Below are positions 39,735 to 52,570 of a stretch of 64,000 nt of DNA, one piece after another. The translations under genes and the position numbers were made by a program. The DNA is from Manis javanica. Taxonomy: Eukaryota > Chordata > Mammalia > Pholidota > Manidae. The DNA lies in the NCBI RefSeq assembly GCF_040802235.1, contig NC_133167.1:11462501-11526500 (forward strand). The letters run 5' to 3'. How positions within the stretch are numbered: position 1 is the stretch's first letter; each line of letters begins with the position of its first letter. The notes below the pieces were generated by a model. It did not search any database. It saw nothing but the letters and a program-made list of their open reading frames with translations, and was not told the origin of the DNA.

Positions 39735-40165
39735 GGGAATGTTGACCTCCCCAGAGATATGCCCACATCCTAATTCCCGCAACCTGAGAATGTGATCTTA
39801 TTTGTACAAAGGGTCTTTGCAGGTGCAATCGAATTAAGGATTCTAAGATGAGGAGATAATTCTGGATTTCAGAGTGGTCCTAAATCAAATTATTAGTGTC
39901 CTTAAAAGAGAAAGGCAGAAGGAGATTTAAGGTTGGACAGAAAGGGGAGGAGGCAATGTGACCCAGAGGGAGAGGCTAGAGTGATGCAACCACAGTCAAG
40001 GAGAGCCAACACCCACCAGGCACCGGAAGAGCCAGAGAAAGGGTGCTCCGGAGGGAGAACACGGCCCTGCCAGTGCTGGGGCTGGGACTTCTGGGCTCCA
40101 GAACTGTGGGAACAAATTTCTCTTCTTTTAAGGCCCCCAGGGTGTGGTCACCTGCTGGGAGAACC
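39735..40165 (+). mobile_element. MaLR LTR (MLT1 type), sense
   Basis: GATATGCCCACATCCTAATT, GTCTTTGCAGGTGCAATCG, ATTCTAAGATGAGGAGATAA and CTCCAGAACTGTGGGAACAA are an MLT1 LTR from near its start to near its end. It explains the 198-codon ORF 39933-40529, which has no protein character. Confidence 0.9.
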
Positions 40166-40264
40166 ACAAGAAACGAATTCACTTGGTTTTGTTTTCCGAT
40201 GTCACCTCCAGATGACGTCACTGCATTCCTGTCCTTACAGGGCCATGGCTCTCCGAGCGTCCAC

Positions 40265-40640
40265 GAGTTCTGTCTTAGCCTGCTCAGCTGCTGCAACCAA
40301 ATTCCAGTGTCTGGGTGGCTCGAACAGCAGACATTTATTTCTCACACTTCTGGAGGCTGGGAAGTCCAAGGTCAAAGTGCTAGCCAGTTTGGTTCCCAGG
40401 GAGGACCCTCTTCCTGGCTTAAAGAGAGCCACCTTCTCACTGTCTCTTCCCATGGCAGACAGTGGAAGCACTGGCCTCTACTCCTCATTTTATAAAGGCT
40501 CTGATTCCATCATGGAGGCTCCACCCTGATGACCTCATCTAAACCTAATTACCAAAGGCCCCGCCTCCTAACACGTCACACTGGGGGTTAGGGCTTCAAG
40601 GTAGGAAATCGGGAGGATACAAATGTTTAGTCCATAGTGG
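40265..40640 (-). mobile_element. MaLR LTR (MLT1 type), antisense
   Basis: CTGGGTGGCTCGAACAGCAG, TTCTGGAGGCTGGGAAGTCC and TCATCTAAACCTAATTACCA run to GTTTAGTCCATAGTGG, giving a nearly complete antisense MLT1 LTR. It lies tail to tail with the sense LTR 100 bases upstream. Confidence 0.92.
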
Positions 40641-41095
40641 GTCTCCTTTTCCAACTCACATATATGTAAATGCACTGACCAAAGTCCTTTATTCTTAGAG
40701 CATTCCAAGTTGGCCTTGTTTTCTTCTTTAGGAAATGTGTGTTTATCTTACAAGAATGTTTCAAATGCTTAGGAGTTAGCCACTGTGGGAAACAAAGTCC
40801 TTGCTTTTTATTGATTTAGAGGCTACTCTAGCAATTCCTATATGACATACACATCTTGCAGACAATTGTGAGTAATCAGTATACACCTGCACTTGAATAG
40901 ATCTTTGCCATCATTTTTGTTTATTTCTTTTAGTCAAGGGGCGTATACTGCAGAAGCCTGTATAGCAATATTAGGCATTCAGTCCATTATTGACAGAATG
41001 AATGATATGATATAAAAATGAATGAATTTACATGAGTACAGCCTACTCCATGGAGAGTATACTTTTTCAGCACTCCCTTATGAGCAACAACTTTG
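40641..41095. other. Unassigned, with a short L2 tail
   Basis: About 40960-41015, CAATATTAGGCATTCAGTCC and TTGACAGAATGAATGATATG look like the very end of an L2. The rest is unassigned. Confidence 0.4.
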
Positions 41096-41099
41096 CTTA

Positions 41100-41310
41100 G
41101 ATGCTAAGAGCATGGTCTTCAACGTCCAAATAGCAGGACTCAGTCTCTGCCTGAGTACCCACCTATTGTGTAATCTTGCATGTGTTATTTAAATGCTCTT
41201 TCCTCTCTGGCAAATGAGAGTCATAATAAAAACAAAATAAAAACAGCAGTACTGCAAAGATTAAATATATAGCATAGATGAAGACCTTTGAAAGCTATCT
41301 GGCACACAAA
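41100..41310 (+). repeat. MIR SINE
   Basis: CTAAGAGCATGGTCTTCAAC, TGTGTAATCTTGCATGTGTT and GCAAATGAGAGTCATAATAA are in sense MIR order. Confidence 0.8.
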
Positions 41311-43860
41311 ATACTGTATGTCTGAATCAGTTGCTACTATCATTACAGAATTTTGTTCCACCCCAGATTATGGAATCACAGGACATGGCATCCTCCAAGA
41401 ATGGAAACATTTCATTTTGCCATCAGCACTGGGTTCTTACTCTCAGCCTTCAATCTCCTTGGCTGTCCCACTACTTGGAGAAGCTGAAGATTCTTGAAGG
41501 AGAAAGGTCACTGCTTTTTCAGTTGCATCCTTCTTGCAAGTATATAACTCTGTCCAATTGCCCTTTAAAGATAGATCTCAGAATGAATGGGCTGATTGGA
41601 TCAATTCTTCCCCAAAGATGTGCTTGGTAATGATTTAAAGAACTTACTGTAATTTCCTGGGCTTTTAAAAAAGACTAACCAGAGTGTAGAGACGTAATGA
41701 TGGCTGCTTTTGACAAGCACATTCCTCGCCTGTGCACCAAAAATGTGACTTGGGGCTCGTGTGGAAATACTTTGAAGTGAGACAGAATAGCTTGGAAGTT
41801 ATGATTAAAGAAGCTCTTGTTTACAAAATAAACTTTAAGATTATAGGAAACCTTCCCAGTGACTTTTTTCAGTCTTTTATTTAATGAACCAGATCCTGCT
41901 CTTCTCCTACGGGGTGAGGCTGACCTAGACCACATTAGAGAAAGTCTTACAGATAAGCTTGCCAATTCCATGCCAGAGACAATTAGTGGGAAACAAACTG
42001 TAGCTTTTAAAGAGCAGGTGGAAGAACAATAAACACAAACAAAATCAGTCTTGGCCCTCTCTCCTTTCTCACTGACCATTCATAATTTTTGCAAACATCT
42101 AATTAAAGAGAGGACTTTTTTCCATTTTTCATCCTGAAATTATAAATGTGACACTACCAATCATGGAGGTTGTGGCAGCAGGTGATGAAACTGAAATTTC
42201 TAACCAAAGAGGAAGACCTTTGAGTGTCACATAATTTTAAGGCTTCTCTCTTACTTTTGTTATTCTTTTGTGTGTTTGTTTCTAACATCTCACTGCTATT
42301 TTCCCCAAGGATGGTACTCATAACTCAACCACACTCATTCCCCAGGCCTGAGGGTCAGTAATCCTCAAAGGCTGCTCTCAGAGGCAACCACAAAGGCTGT
42401 TTTGCCCAGAACTGTGTTTCTGGGCATTACCCCACAGCATGAAACCTTTCCACACTTGATAAATAGCTGTTGAATAAATAAAAACCATTAGGCTTTTTTC
42501 CTCAATTGTGACCTGTTTTGTCTGTTTCTTTTCCACCTGTTAGAATGACATTTGGATAAAGCTGTGAATAAACATACTTTACAATCAGCACATGTAAAAT
42601 TCTTTCCTAAGGTTTCAGACACCAGCATCCTCTGACTTGAAATCTTGTTAATTAACAAAAGATTTCCCTGACTACTTTGTACACTGCAGTCCACGTTCAC
42701 TCCACTTGTTCTTCATTGTATTATTTTTTATCCCCATCCCACTTATTATGATTGGATTTACATGCTTATTTCCTGTTTCCATCTCTAGAATGCAATCACA
42801 AGGCCTAGGTGGGCAGGCTCCACTCCCAGTATATAGCACAGTGCCAAACTATGCAAGAACCTTAATAAATATTTGTTTAAACTTAACTAGTAAATTAAAA
42901 AACAGGAGGTGTTTAAATTCAATAACATTTAGAATGGATTTTCAGATGTTTGGACAAGTTTTTGAAAAGAGTTTTTAGCCATATTATATCCACATTACAT
43001 CATGATATTTAAGGTATATGCATTACTACAGAACATGAAACACTGTGATTCCATCACAACTGACCTGTCTGATTTTGAATTTAGGTTTGCATCATTAATA
43101 AGACTTTGATCTGTTACATGCATTATTTTCATACTGTGAGCTAGAACAGTGCCATAGGAATTTGCAAGAAACTAGAAACATCCGGGATAAACTGTCAGTC
43201 ACATTCGCCTTAACACTTACTCTCATGAAACACTTTTTCTCACAAAATTCCTCTAAGAGGTGTTATTAAAAGTTTTGGTGTGCTAAAATGAATGAGGGAA
43301 GCAAAATTGCCAGAAGTTATCATAAAATCATGAAGAGACTCAGGAATTACATCTATGTACTTCTGGCTTTTTGGGAAATTTTGTGTGTTTTCGTGTATTG
43401 AAATAGATTTTTGGACTGAAGTGATCTATTATTTAAAGGTAATGATTCTATACATGAAAGCATCTCTAACTCATCATCTCATCATTTGTAATTTTAAATT
43501 TTTCTTAAGCTGGATTGAAAATATATGACTTTTCTTGAATCATGGGATAAGATGTTTGCAGAATTTATAGGAAGAAATGAATTAAAGTCTTTCTATGAAC
43601 TACTGTAGCAGAACAGTAGTAACAAAACTTTCCTTACCATGTAGTTCCACTTTATTTTTTCCCACCAAAGAGTTTCCTTTCCCCAAAGTATCACTCTATT
43701 AACAGCCCCCGTTCATGTTATTCTCTTTTCCAAGTAAACATGTTACAGTCACACTGGGTGTAATGTACATTTTATTACACATTTTGGAGATCATAAAGAT
43801 CGACACTATGCAAAGAATTTCCTGCAATGATAAAAAAAAAAAGCCTTATTTTAAAAATTC
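41311..43860. other. No gene; one L2 tail
   Basis: The L2 3' end lies at about 42760-42882: TGGGCAGGCTCCACTCCC, AGCACAGTGCCAAACTATGC, then AATAAATATTTG. The 134-codon minus ORF at 41675-42079 has no recognisable protein similarity. A weak antisense MIR may lie at 43200-43345. Confidence 0.4.
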
Positions 43861-43869
43861 TTATTTGCT

Positions 43870-44035
43870 CAATATAGTAGCCAATAGATACCTGTGGCTA
43901 TTGACCATTTGAAATGTGACTAGTGCAATTAAGGAAAGTCATTTTTCATTTTATTTAATTTGATTAGTATATATTTAAATAGACACCCGTGGCTAGTGGC
44001 TCCCAGATCGGGGAGCGCCGATAGAGACGATGCAT
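43870..44035 (+). mobile_element. hAT-type non-autonomous DNA transposon relic
   Basis: TAGCCAATAGATACCTGTGG, TTGAAATGTGACTAGTGCAA and GTGGCTAGTGGCTCCCAGAT match a common MER-class element whose two halves are partly self-complementary. Subfamily not assigned. Confidence 0.8.
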
Positions 44036-45585
44036 CCGAAACACTCCCTGCTTACCTTTCCCACACCCACAAAAGGGCAAGTTTCAGAAGGGCCCAGTGC
44101 AGTGGACGTTCTCAGAATTTCTGGATTCACCTGGTGTAAAGACTGAATGATCTACCACCAAGTTACAAACAGTATTTCCCACCTGAGGATACCCAGGCTA
44201 TTCTCTTTTCTTTATTTTTCACTCTAAAGTTTTGGCTGAGTTTAGAAGCCAGAGGGTCAAAGTGAGGCTGATTTCTCAGGATTCCCACATGGCAGTGGAA
44301 ATAATGAGGGTGTGAGTGCCGGATAGCTTATGCAGTGGCCGGTGCTCGTGAGAACCACAGCCAGATTCACCAGATGAGAAAGGGGTCAGTAAGACAAAGA
44401 CGATCAGATAGGATAATACTAATAACAAATTTTGTTTAGTTACCTCTAAAATAAATTTTTGTATTTTCATCTGAGGTTCCAACTGGGTATTCATCTCAAT
44501 TATATAGCAAATGGAGATTTTTGGAGTGTGGGAATGTTAAAAGATTTTCCAAGATCTGGAAAGGATTTTTTCCTTCCAGCTGCTATAACTAGTATGTTAT
44601 TTTCCTGTAAGTCATAAAGTTTGGAATGTAATACATTATATTCCAAGTTGAACTACATGAATTTCAAATTGTTTATTTTCTTAAGTATCATTACCTACTT
44701 ATTCTGACACAGAAAAATATATTAATTTTGTGGGTTTCCCATAACTCTAAAAACTGTGTATTTCTAAAAAGGCTCAACTCACCCAAAGAGGTACAAAATA
44801 TCAACCCTTTTACACCATTAACACTTATTAATCTCTATCAATATTTTATAAGATATGCAGATGTACAGCTCTGAGCTATGCCTAACAGGTTTGCTGTACA
44901 ATAAAGAAACATTTTGCAAAAAAGAAACATCTTTTGAAGCTACTTTCATCTTTTTCTAATGAACATCTTCGTCAAACATATTTTTTATTTTGGAACACCA
45001 AGTAATGGAAATGGAGCTGTGTATTATCATGTAAGGGAACAAATTAATCCATAGGGGAAAGTACAGTGAAATCAGAACCAAAGAAACTGGTTTCCTCCAC
45101 TCTATCACCCTCCAAAGGAAACAGGTTATATATAATGCATGTGGAGTCTTGTAAGCCAGAAACAAATAGCATGTGCTGTATGTTTCATTTTCATTTGAAC
45201 AGTTTTATTATGAAGGCCACAAAATAGCAAACTTTTAAAATGCCTGAAACAGAAACCAAGAGAAAGCAGGCATCTTCAAAAACAGAGCTCTCCAGTAGCT
45301 GTATTTATGAAATGTTCAATGAAAGAGATAAAAGTCCCTCAGAAGTCAATGACCACATAATTTATCACCCAAATAGAGACACATTGGTGCTATTAATAAC
45401 TAAGTTGTACTTCCTGGCCAGTCAAGCCATGCGGCTGCCCTAGCAGGAGTCTCTTTTTCTTAGCCCATCATTTAGCTCTCTGGATACTCCACCATCATCC
45501 GAATACCACCCATGTTTTATCGTTTCATTGCCAATGTCTCCAAAATACTTTCATGATCTCTTTAGCCCTCTTTGGTTCCCCTGTT
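44036..45585. other. No recognisable gene or repeat
   Basis: Only short ORFs and AT-rich unique-looking sequence are seen. Confidence 0.4.
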
Positions 45586-45589
45586 CCTA

Positions 45590-46010
45590 CCCTTCTGCAG
45601 CAATTGCAATCTGTGCCATGTATTTATATACCATTCATCATTTACTCAGATTTCTCATCTGTTAGTTCTCTCTATAATTAGATCACATGTTTTTGAAACC
45701 AAAGACCTTGCTCTACCTTTTAAATCTCCCCAAAGGCCAGAACGGTCCCCTGGGAACAGTTGCTCAAAAAATATCCCTGTAACATAGAATTCTCTGTTTG
45801 TTTCCTACACTTTCAAAGCCAGGCTCAGCTCTTTTCTTTACTATGAGTAAAGTTTTATTTACTTTACTATACCCCTCCTCTGGTTGACCAGATATTATTG
45901 ACTATGATACTCAGCCTCATAACAATGCTTCATTTTATCGGTTACAGTTCACTCTGAGTAATGTATTATCTTTCCAGCTAGATCAGAAGGCTACTGAAGG
46001 CAGCCTGACA
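45590..46010 (+). repeat. Probable L2 LINE pieces
   Basis: Pyrimidine-rich text with CATCATTTACTCAGATTTCTC, then a TAGATCAGAAGGCTACTGAAGGCAG-like stretch near 45985, follows the L2 3' region. Strongly diverged. Confidence 0.4.
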
Positions 46011-46840
46011 TCTAGCAGTGTCAGTAAGATATCTAGTCCTGCACCCCCAAGAGAACCATTGTCCCTTACCACTTTTCACCTCAATATAAGTCACAATGCA
46101 GCAGTACCTAGCAAAGCCAGGTTAAGTACAAACGGCCCAGTTAATGTAGAAAACCTCATCTCGAGTTGCATACCTAGCTTCTGTAGTAAAGGGCAGTGGC
46201 TCTGGTGTGAGGCATGCTAGGACAAGCTTAAAGTCGGGCTGAAAATGACAAGAGGACACTAGAGTAGTTCTCACTGAAAGTACAGTTCATTTTAACCCCC
46301 TGATCTTGCTTTAGCACAAGGTTAGGAGAAATCCATACAGCTGCCTAGTCTGATCCTGAAGAGGGGATCTAGGTGGTCCACAGTTAGCTCAGGCATGTCT
46401 CAGGCAAGTACAGTACCAGGTGGTCCTGCATGATGGTCAAGGTGAGACTCCATAAGAGCTAGGAGGAGAGCAGTTGCACAGCCTGATCTCAATGAGACAA
46501 GCTGCTGGTTCTGGTTTCCCAAGGAAGGAAATAGGGAAGAGCTAGGCTGGGAATCAGGGAAGCAATCAATCAAAGTTAGGTTTTGGGTGTGCAGTGGAAT
46601 GTGTTATGGGAAGCATAGGAAACTAAGGTTCTAGGCTGAATCCCAGAGCACTATGGGAGAGGAGAGAGAAAGTAAGCAAAGATGTCATTGACACTGAGGG
46701 ATAGATTCATTCATTGTCTATCAGATAATGAGGAGGCTTTACAGTGTTATATGAATCCACGCTGTCACGCAGCTGAAGACCCTGCACCTCTTCTCAAGTT
46801 ATGACAATGAATGTAGGGGCCTGGACACAGAGATGTCATC
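46011..46840. other. No recognisable gene or repeat
   Basis: Moderately GC-rich sequence. I see no ORF, repeat or RNA signature. Confidence 0.4.
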
Positions 46841-46844
46841 TATT

Positions 46845-46950
46845 AAAAGAAAATAATTATACTATTATCTATCTTATAAGCTTGCTGTGAATGTCAAACT
46901 AATTAATATAAAGCATTTAGCACATCATTGTCATTCAGATAGTAAAAACT
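46845..46950 (+). repeat. MIR SINE 3' part
   Basis: CTATCTTATAAGCTTGCTGT and AATATAAAGCATTTAGCACA are the end of a sense MIR. Confidence 0.6.
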
Positions 46951-46999
46951 GCGTAAATAATTTTATTATGATTACCATTATTTGTTATTGTAGGGAGCT

Positions 47000-49020
47000 G
47001 AGGTTTTCTAGTTAGGATTAGATTTGTGCTTATAGAATTAAAAAAAGAAAAAGAAATGACTAGCTTAAATCAGATAAACTTTACTTCCCTTTCTTGCAAA
47101 AGAAGTCCAGAGATGGGCAATCTGATGTTGGTATAGCCTGAATGCCTTCCAGCATGGTGGACAAGGTTGTTCTTGCCTCATGATCCAATATGCCTGTTAC
47201 AGCTCCAGCCATCACATTTGCATTCTAAACTATAGGATGGAAAAAGGAGAAAAGAAGGGAATTTTTCCTTCCTTTGGAAAATGTCCCATCAAAAGTATTA
47301 CCTCTAAATCTTATAGCCATAAATTGGCCAAATGCCATGTCTGGCAAGTATGGAAGACTGGGATATGCAAACTGTGATTTCAGATAGTGATGCATCAACT
47401 AAAATCAGGATTCTGTTATGGGGAAAAAGAACAGGCTTAGATACTAGAAAGCATGGAGCACTCACCACTACAGGGGATGAGCCTTCCAGGCTTCCATTTA
47501 ATAGTAAATTCGACTTTTCTGGTAGCATTCACAGAAAAAGGCAACTTTTTATTTTAGGTATTACAAATATTGAATATCAGTTAATTTAAAGGATGAGCAT
47601 TTTAATTCTAAACCTAAACATTTTAACTCATTTTTGTGAGTACTTATGTTTCCAACAATTCCAATTTGTTCAGAAAAGCCTGCAATGAGAAATGTATCAT
47701 AAAATCCTAAAGTAGAAAAGAGTAAGCCATGCTAATGCTTGCAAGTGTCTCATAAATAAAACATGAAGCAAAAGGAAAATGAAATATTGATTAAAGAAAT
47801 TCAAAGCTTAAGACCTCTAAGTTTGTTACATAAATACATTGTCATGAAGTTCATTGGAAGTGGATCATATGGAAAATAGACAAATATGACCTTTGAATAT
47901 AGGACTACCGCTTATGGCATCCAATATTAGATGATCTAGGGATGAGTGATTGACAGCAACACTGTCATTATGTACAATGAATTAAAAATAATGACCTTGA
48001 AATCATTTAGGAAGTTTATAATCACAGAAATCCTACCCACTCAACTTACTCTCCTCTCTTAAATATGTATATTTCAAAACAAATACTTTTTTAACCAATA
48101 GATAAACAATGTGCAAACTCTGGATTTAATATAATAAGGAAGAAAACACCACATGAAAAGGAACATGTCATTATAATGGGAGGAATTGAGCACTTTCTCC
48201 CATTCTAAGAATGCATTAGAAAGAATCCACCCACAGTTTCCATAGTTTTTATAACCTGACTTCACCATGAAAGAAGCCAGTCAAAATATAAAATTACAGG
48301 AACGTGATTTTCAGTGCCACCACAAACCTGGAGAAATGCGTGCTATTCTAACTGTATTATCTCATTATAGATGAGACTTAGCTAACAGAAAACAGCCAAA
48401 CTACCTGGCCTATTGTTGAAGAGGCTCTGTTATTGACAAGGGTGTCCTTTACTATATAGCCAGCAAAGTGTCCACGTGTGTTCTGGTTCACTCCACTGGA
48501 ATCCAAGGAAAACAGGGTGAAGAAATCACACTGAACCACGATTACAGACTTCTCAAATTAAAAAAAGAAAAAAAAACCCTGAAGAACAAATATGATTTTC
48601 TGAGGAACTGTAGGCCTTTACTCTGATAAAATGAAGACACACAGCTGATCATCTGAACCTTGGGTCAAAAGGCCCAAACATTAAACACAGCGTAATGTCC
48701 CCGGTGTCTTCATCTCCATTCTGCAAATGAATTGGCAAGAGTGATTGGTGGTCCGTCTGCAGCCCCTACCTTGGCTTACACAGTAATCCGCTGGCGAAAA
48801 GGCCGTTTGTTTCTGTAACATTGTAATGTATGTACACCTTTTATTCTTTTTAACTTCAGTTATTACAACTTAATGTGTATAAAAGACAGAATAATGTTCT
48901 AGTAACTCCTCCAGCTAAGAAAAAATGCTAATATATTCAATGCTATAAAAAATTTCAAACGAAAAGATGTAAAGATGCAAAGATACAGATAATCTCTTTT
49001 TCCTTCTCTCTTTCCCTCTG
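47000..49020. other. Unassigned; possible medium-reiterated repeat at its start
   Basis: 47160-47470 (CTCCAGCCATCACATTTGCA, AAAATCAGGATTCTGTTATG) recalls an old interspersed repeat that I cannot name. 48600-48870 has no repeat character. No gene is seen. Confidence 0.35.
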
Positions 49021-49021
49021 T

Positions 49022-49022
<1 letters not shown>

Positions 49023-49074
<52 letters not shown>
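49023..49074. repeat. (AC)n microsatellite
   Basis: An uninterrupted run of 26 AC units, likely length-variable. Confidence 0.98.
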
Positions 49075-49076
<2 letters not shown>

Positions 49077-49129
49077 TCTGAAATAAAAGTGAATATAAAC
49101 ACTATAGCTTTGGGACTATTTGGAATGTT

Positions 49130-49265
49130 AAAAGGAAGTCCCAGGTTAAAATCTAGGCTCTCACTCATGTTACCTAAACTCCCTCATCATTAGCTTCTTC
49201 ACCTGATAACTGAGGATAATAATACCTACTTCAAAATGATGTAGGAAAATGAAGAACACAAGCTT
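49130..49265 (+). repeat. MIR SINE
   Basis: TCCCAGGTTAAAATCTAGGC, TTCTTCACCTGATAACTGAG and GATAATAATACCTACTTC are a sense MIR. Confidence 0.8.
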
Positions 49266-50240
49266 TGTGGACAGAAAGGCTCAGCTGAGTCCTGGTGCAT
49301 CCTTCCTAGGACGGTGATGAGCTGCATCTAAGGCGTCGGGCCCCAGGTCTGGCACACGAACGACCACCCCTCACCTCCACTTGCCGAATTACTGCAACGT
49401 TGACATTTTTAATGCTGATCAATACTCACAGGCTCCTGAAAAGATGTTGTTGAAATCCAGCATTATCAGACTTGGATGCTGAACACCTCACAATCTTCAT
49501 GACATTCTCTCCATCTCCTTAGTTACAGAGATTGTCACTCACATCCCTCCACAAAACTGCTGCTCCCCATCTTCCTCCGGCCTCCGATTTCAGGCTGAAG
49601 GCCCAAGCACTGCTCTTAGTGGTAGCGAGCCCACATTTCTCTGTAAGATGCTCAGGGACAGCTATCTCATTCAAGGAAGGGATTTGCATTGAAGCTGTTA
49701 TTTGTCACTTAGTTGTGCAAGATAGCTCTAACGTGTTCTGCACTGTCCTATACCATTCACTTAGCATTCCTGGTCCCTGTTTACTAAATGCCAGATGCTG
49801 CACTCACCCCTAAATCTGGGGATGAATAAAATACCTCCATGGTTAGAAGTGAGGGCTCCACCAACAGGAATTAGGGGAGAAGATGGTATAGAGAAGACAT
49901 GGAAGCAAAGCGTGGCTATAGCTTAACAGTTGCCCTACTTGGGAAAGCCTGGTTGGCTGTTGGTGATTAGTCATTAAGTTTTGATTTCTCAAATTCGAGC
50001 ATGGCCTCTGGCTTAGGTTTTGGCTTGTCTGCAAAGGCTACGAAGATGTTGGTGCCATTTCTATCTAATGGTCTTCTTATTGAATTACTTTAACAATTGC
50101 TACCTTAAAAATATTCTCTGTATTTCTTCTATCACTTGCAAATTCTGATTTTCATACTTAGACCATTAATTCATCTAGAATTTATGTTAATGTAAGGTGG
50201 GAATCACATCTTATTCCCAATGGAAACAAAGCTGATGGGT
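49266..50240. other. No gene; weak repeat trace
   Basis: Near 49755-49840, CTGTTTACTAAATGCCAGAT and GGGGATGAATAAAATACC resemble an antisense L2-type fragment. Nothing else is recognised. Confidence 0.35.
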
Positions 50241-50244
50241 GCTC

Positions 50245-50595
50245 TAGACTGAAGGTTTGTGCCCCTCCCACTAGACGTATATGTTAAAACCTAACCCCCA
50301 AGTTGACGGTACTTGGAGGTGGACTCTTTGGGAGGTGATTAGTTCGTGAGGGTGAAGCCCTCATGAATGGGATTAGTGTCCTTATAAAAGAGGTCCCAGG
50401 GAAGCTCCCTTTTCCCTTCTACTATGTGAGGAAACAGGGAGAAGACAGGCGTTTGTAAACCAAGGAGACCCTTATCAGACATTGAATGTGCTGGCACCTT
50501 GACCTTGGACTTCTCAGCTCCCAGCACTGTGAGAAATACATTTCTGTTGTTTATAAGCCATCAAGTCCATGGAATTTTTGTCAAAGCAGGTTAAA
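50245..50595 (+). mobile_element. MaLR LTR (MLT1A/MST-like)
   Basis: GGGAGGTGATTAGTTCGTGA, GAATGGGATTAGTGTCCTTA, GACCTTGGACTTCTCAGCTC and GAGAAATACATTTCTGTTGT run in LTR order nearly end to end. A solitary LTR. Confidence 0.93.
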
Positions 50596-50639
50596 GTTTT
50601 CTATTTTTTCCTATTTATATCCGTATTTCAGTCACTCAT

Positions 50640-52570
50640 AGTCATTTTTTCCTCTTAAATTTCTCCAGGTCATCCAAGGTTTCAGATTTATTGTGTATAT
50701 CCATAGTGTTCTGTATCTATATAGATATTCATTCCCACTTGGTTTCTGCATCTTCTTTTTATTGTAATGAATCCATCTGAGCATGGGATTGCCTAGTTTA
50801 TCAGCCTTTAGTATCTATTGGGTTTCTTTGTTTTCTATTTCATTTCTTACTTATCTTATTTTTATTCTTTGCTTTCTCCTACTTTTTTGGGTTTAGCTCT
50901 GTTTTTTTTTAACTTCTTAAAGGTAATTTTGTGTCTCTTTCCAAGCATATGAATTTAATTGCAGTATTATCTTGTAAGCACTATTCTTTGTGCTGTGTAG
51001 CTCAATGTTACACAGTTTAACTATTTTATAATTATTTTGATTTATTTTCTGACTCACATTATTAATTATTTTAGGCTGCTTAAAAGTGGGTTTTTACATT
51101 TTCAAATGTATTTGGGGGGTTATTTTCTTACTAACATCTAATGTTTTGCTTTTTTCAGAGGTTGTGGTTATATTTAAGACTTCCTTTGAAATACGGAATA
51201 TGACTAATTTAGACTATGCCATGTTTCTTTAAAAATAATATGTATTTCCTAATTTTCCCTGATTTTATAGTGAGTAAGTTATGTGTGTGTGTGCATGTAT
51301 CCATTAGATCAGTTAAGATTTTGTTCGAATGTTTATTTTTATTAACTCTTTGTCTAATTGGTCTGTTTCTTTTTTTTTTAAAATTAAGTGCTCATCACAA
51401 CTAGCATAGTTACTATACGTCAACACAGAAAAATATTTCAGCATTACTGACGTTATTCTCTATGCTGTACTTTCATCCCCATGACTAATTTATGTTATAA
51501 TTGAGATTTTGTGTACCTTTTTGCCCTTCAGCTAATTTACCCCTCACCTTCCACCTACCCCAACCTCTCCTTCATGGTAACCAAAAGTCTCTTCTCAGTG
51601 CCTAAGAGACTATTGTTATTTTGTTCTTTTGTTTTGTTTTTTTAGGTTTCACATACACATATAAATGAAATCATATGGTATTTGTCTTTCTTTGTCTGAC
51701 TCATTCACTTAGCATAATAACCTCTAGGTCCATCTATGTTTTTGCAAATGACAGGATTTCTTCTTTATGACTGAATAATATTCCATTATATATCTGTACT
51801 ACATCTTCTTTATCAATTAATCTATTGATGGATACTTTGGTTGCTTCCTTATCATGGCTATTGTAAATAATATGGCTGTGAATGTAGGGGTGCATGCACA
51901 TTTCAAATCAGTGGTTTTGTTTTCTTTGAATAAATTCTTAGAAATGGAGTTACTGGGTTGTGTGGTATCTCCATTTTTAGTTTTTTGAGGAATATCCACA
52001 ATGCTTTCCACAGTGTCTGCACCAATTTACATTCCCCCCAACAGTGTAAGAGGGCTCCCTTGCCTCCACATCCTTGCCACCATTTGTTATTTCTTGTCTC
52101 CTGGGTAGTAGCCATTCTAACTGGTGTGAGGTGGTATCTCATTTTAGTTCTGTCTATCAGTTTCTGAAAGACATATTTTGAAACTCCCTAGTGTTACCTA
52201 ATACAAAGATGAATTTGCCAATTTAATCCCAGTTAATTCTTGTTTTATATATTTTGGTCTATATTGCTTGGAGAATATAGTTTAGGATTGCTATAACTTC
52301 CAGGTAAACTGTTTCTTCTATTTTATATATTGACCCTCTTTGTCCCTGATAGGGCTTTTGTCCTTGACAGATACTTTGTTTGGTAACAATATTGCTGTGA
52401 CAACTTGCTTTTGGTTAAATTTTCACGGTATAGCCTCCCTTTTCCTTACAAGCCACCCTTACTGTTTTTGCTTTTTGGTTTTATTATTCGATTATTTTCT
52501 GGCCTCATCTGAAGCCAAGGAAAATTATTGTCAATCAAATGTTAGATTTTTATATCTAATCATTCTTTCT
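50640..52570 (-). mobile_element. Old antisense LINE (L1M/HAL1 type), split by a younger L1
   Basis: 50640-51369 and about 52155-52570 both read as antisense ORF2 of an old L1-like LINE. TGTATCCATTAGATCAGTTAAG lies before the break, and GTCTATCAGTTTCTGAAAG then GACCCTCTTTGTCCCTGATA after it. They continue one another when the piece between is left out. Strongly diverged. The sequence beyond 52570 to about 53500 may be more of the same. Confidence 0.6.
51370..52155 (-). mobile_element. L1 3' end, antisense, nested in an older LINE
   Basis: Read on the minus strand it starts in the C-terminal part of ORF2. The recognisable antisense text includes GAGGTGGTATCTCATTTTAG, GTGTAAGAGGGCTCCC and AATATTCCATTATATATCTG. 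It then runs through the 3' UTR to a T-rich run at 51368-51381 that is the A-tail of the insertion. The 83- and 79-codon ORFs here are fragments of ORF2. It is 5'-truncated, as most L1 insertions are. Confidence 0.85.

Noticed and set aside
39933..40529. 198-codon and 150-codon overlapping ORFs
   Set aside because: They lie inside two MLT1 LTRs. The GC-rich LTR text lacks stops by chance.
41675..42079. 134-codon minus-strand ORF
   Set aside because: No recognisable domain, no splice context and mixed composition. Probably chance.
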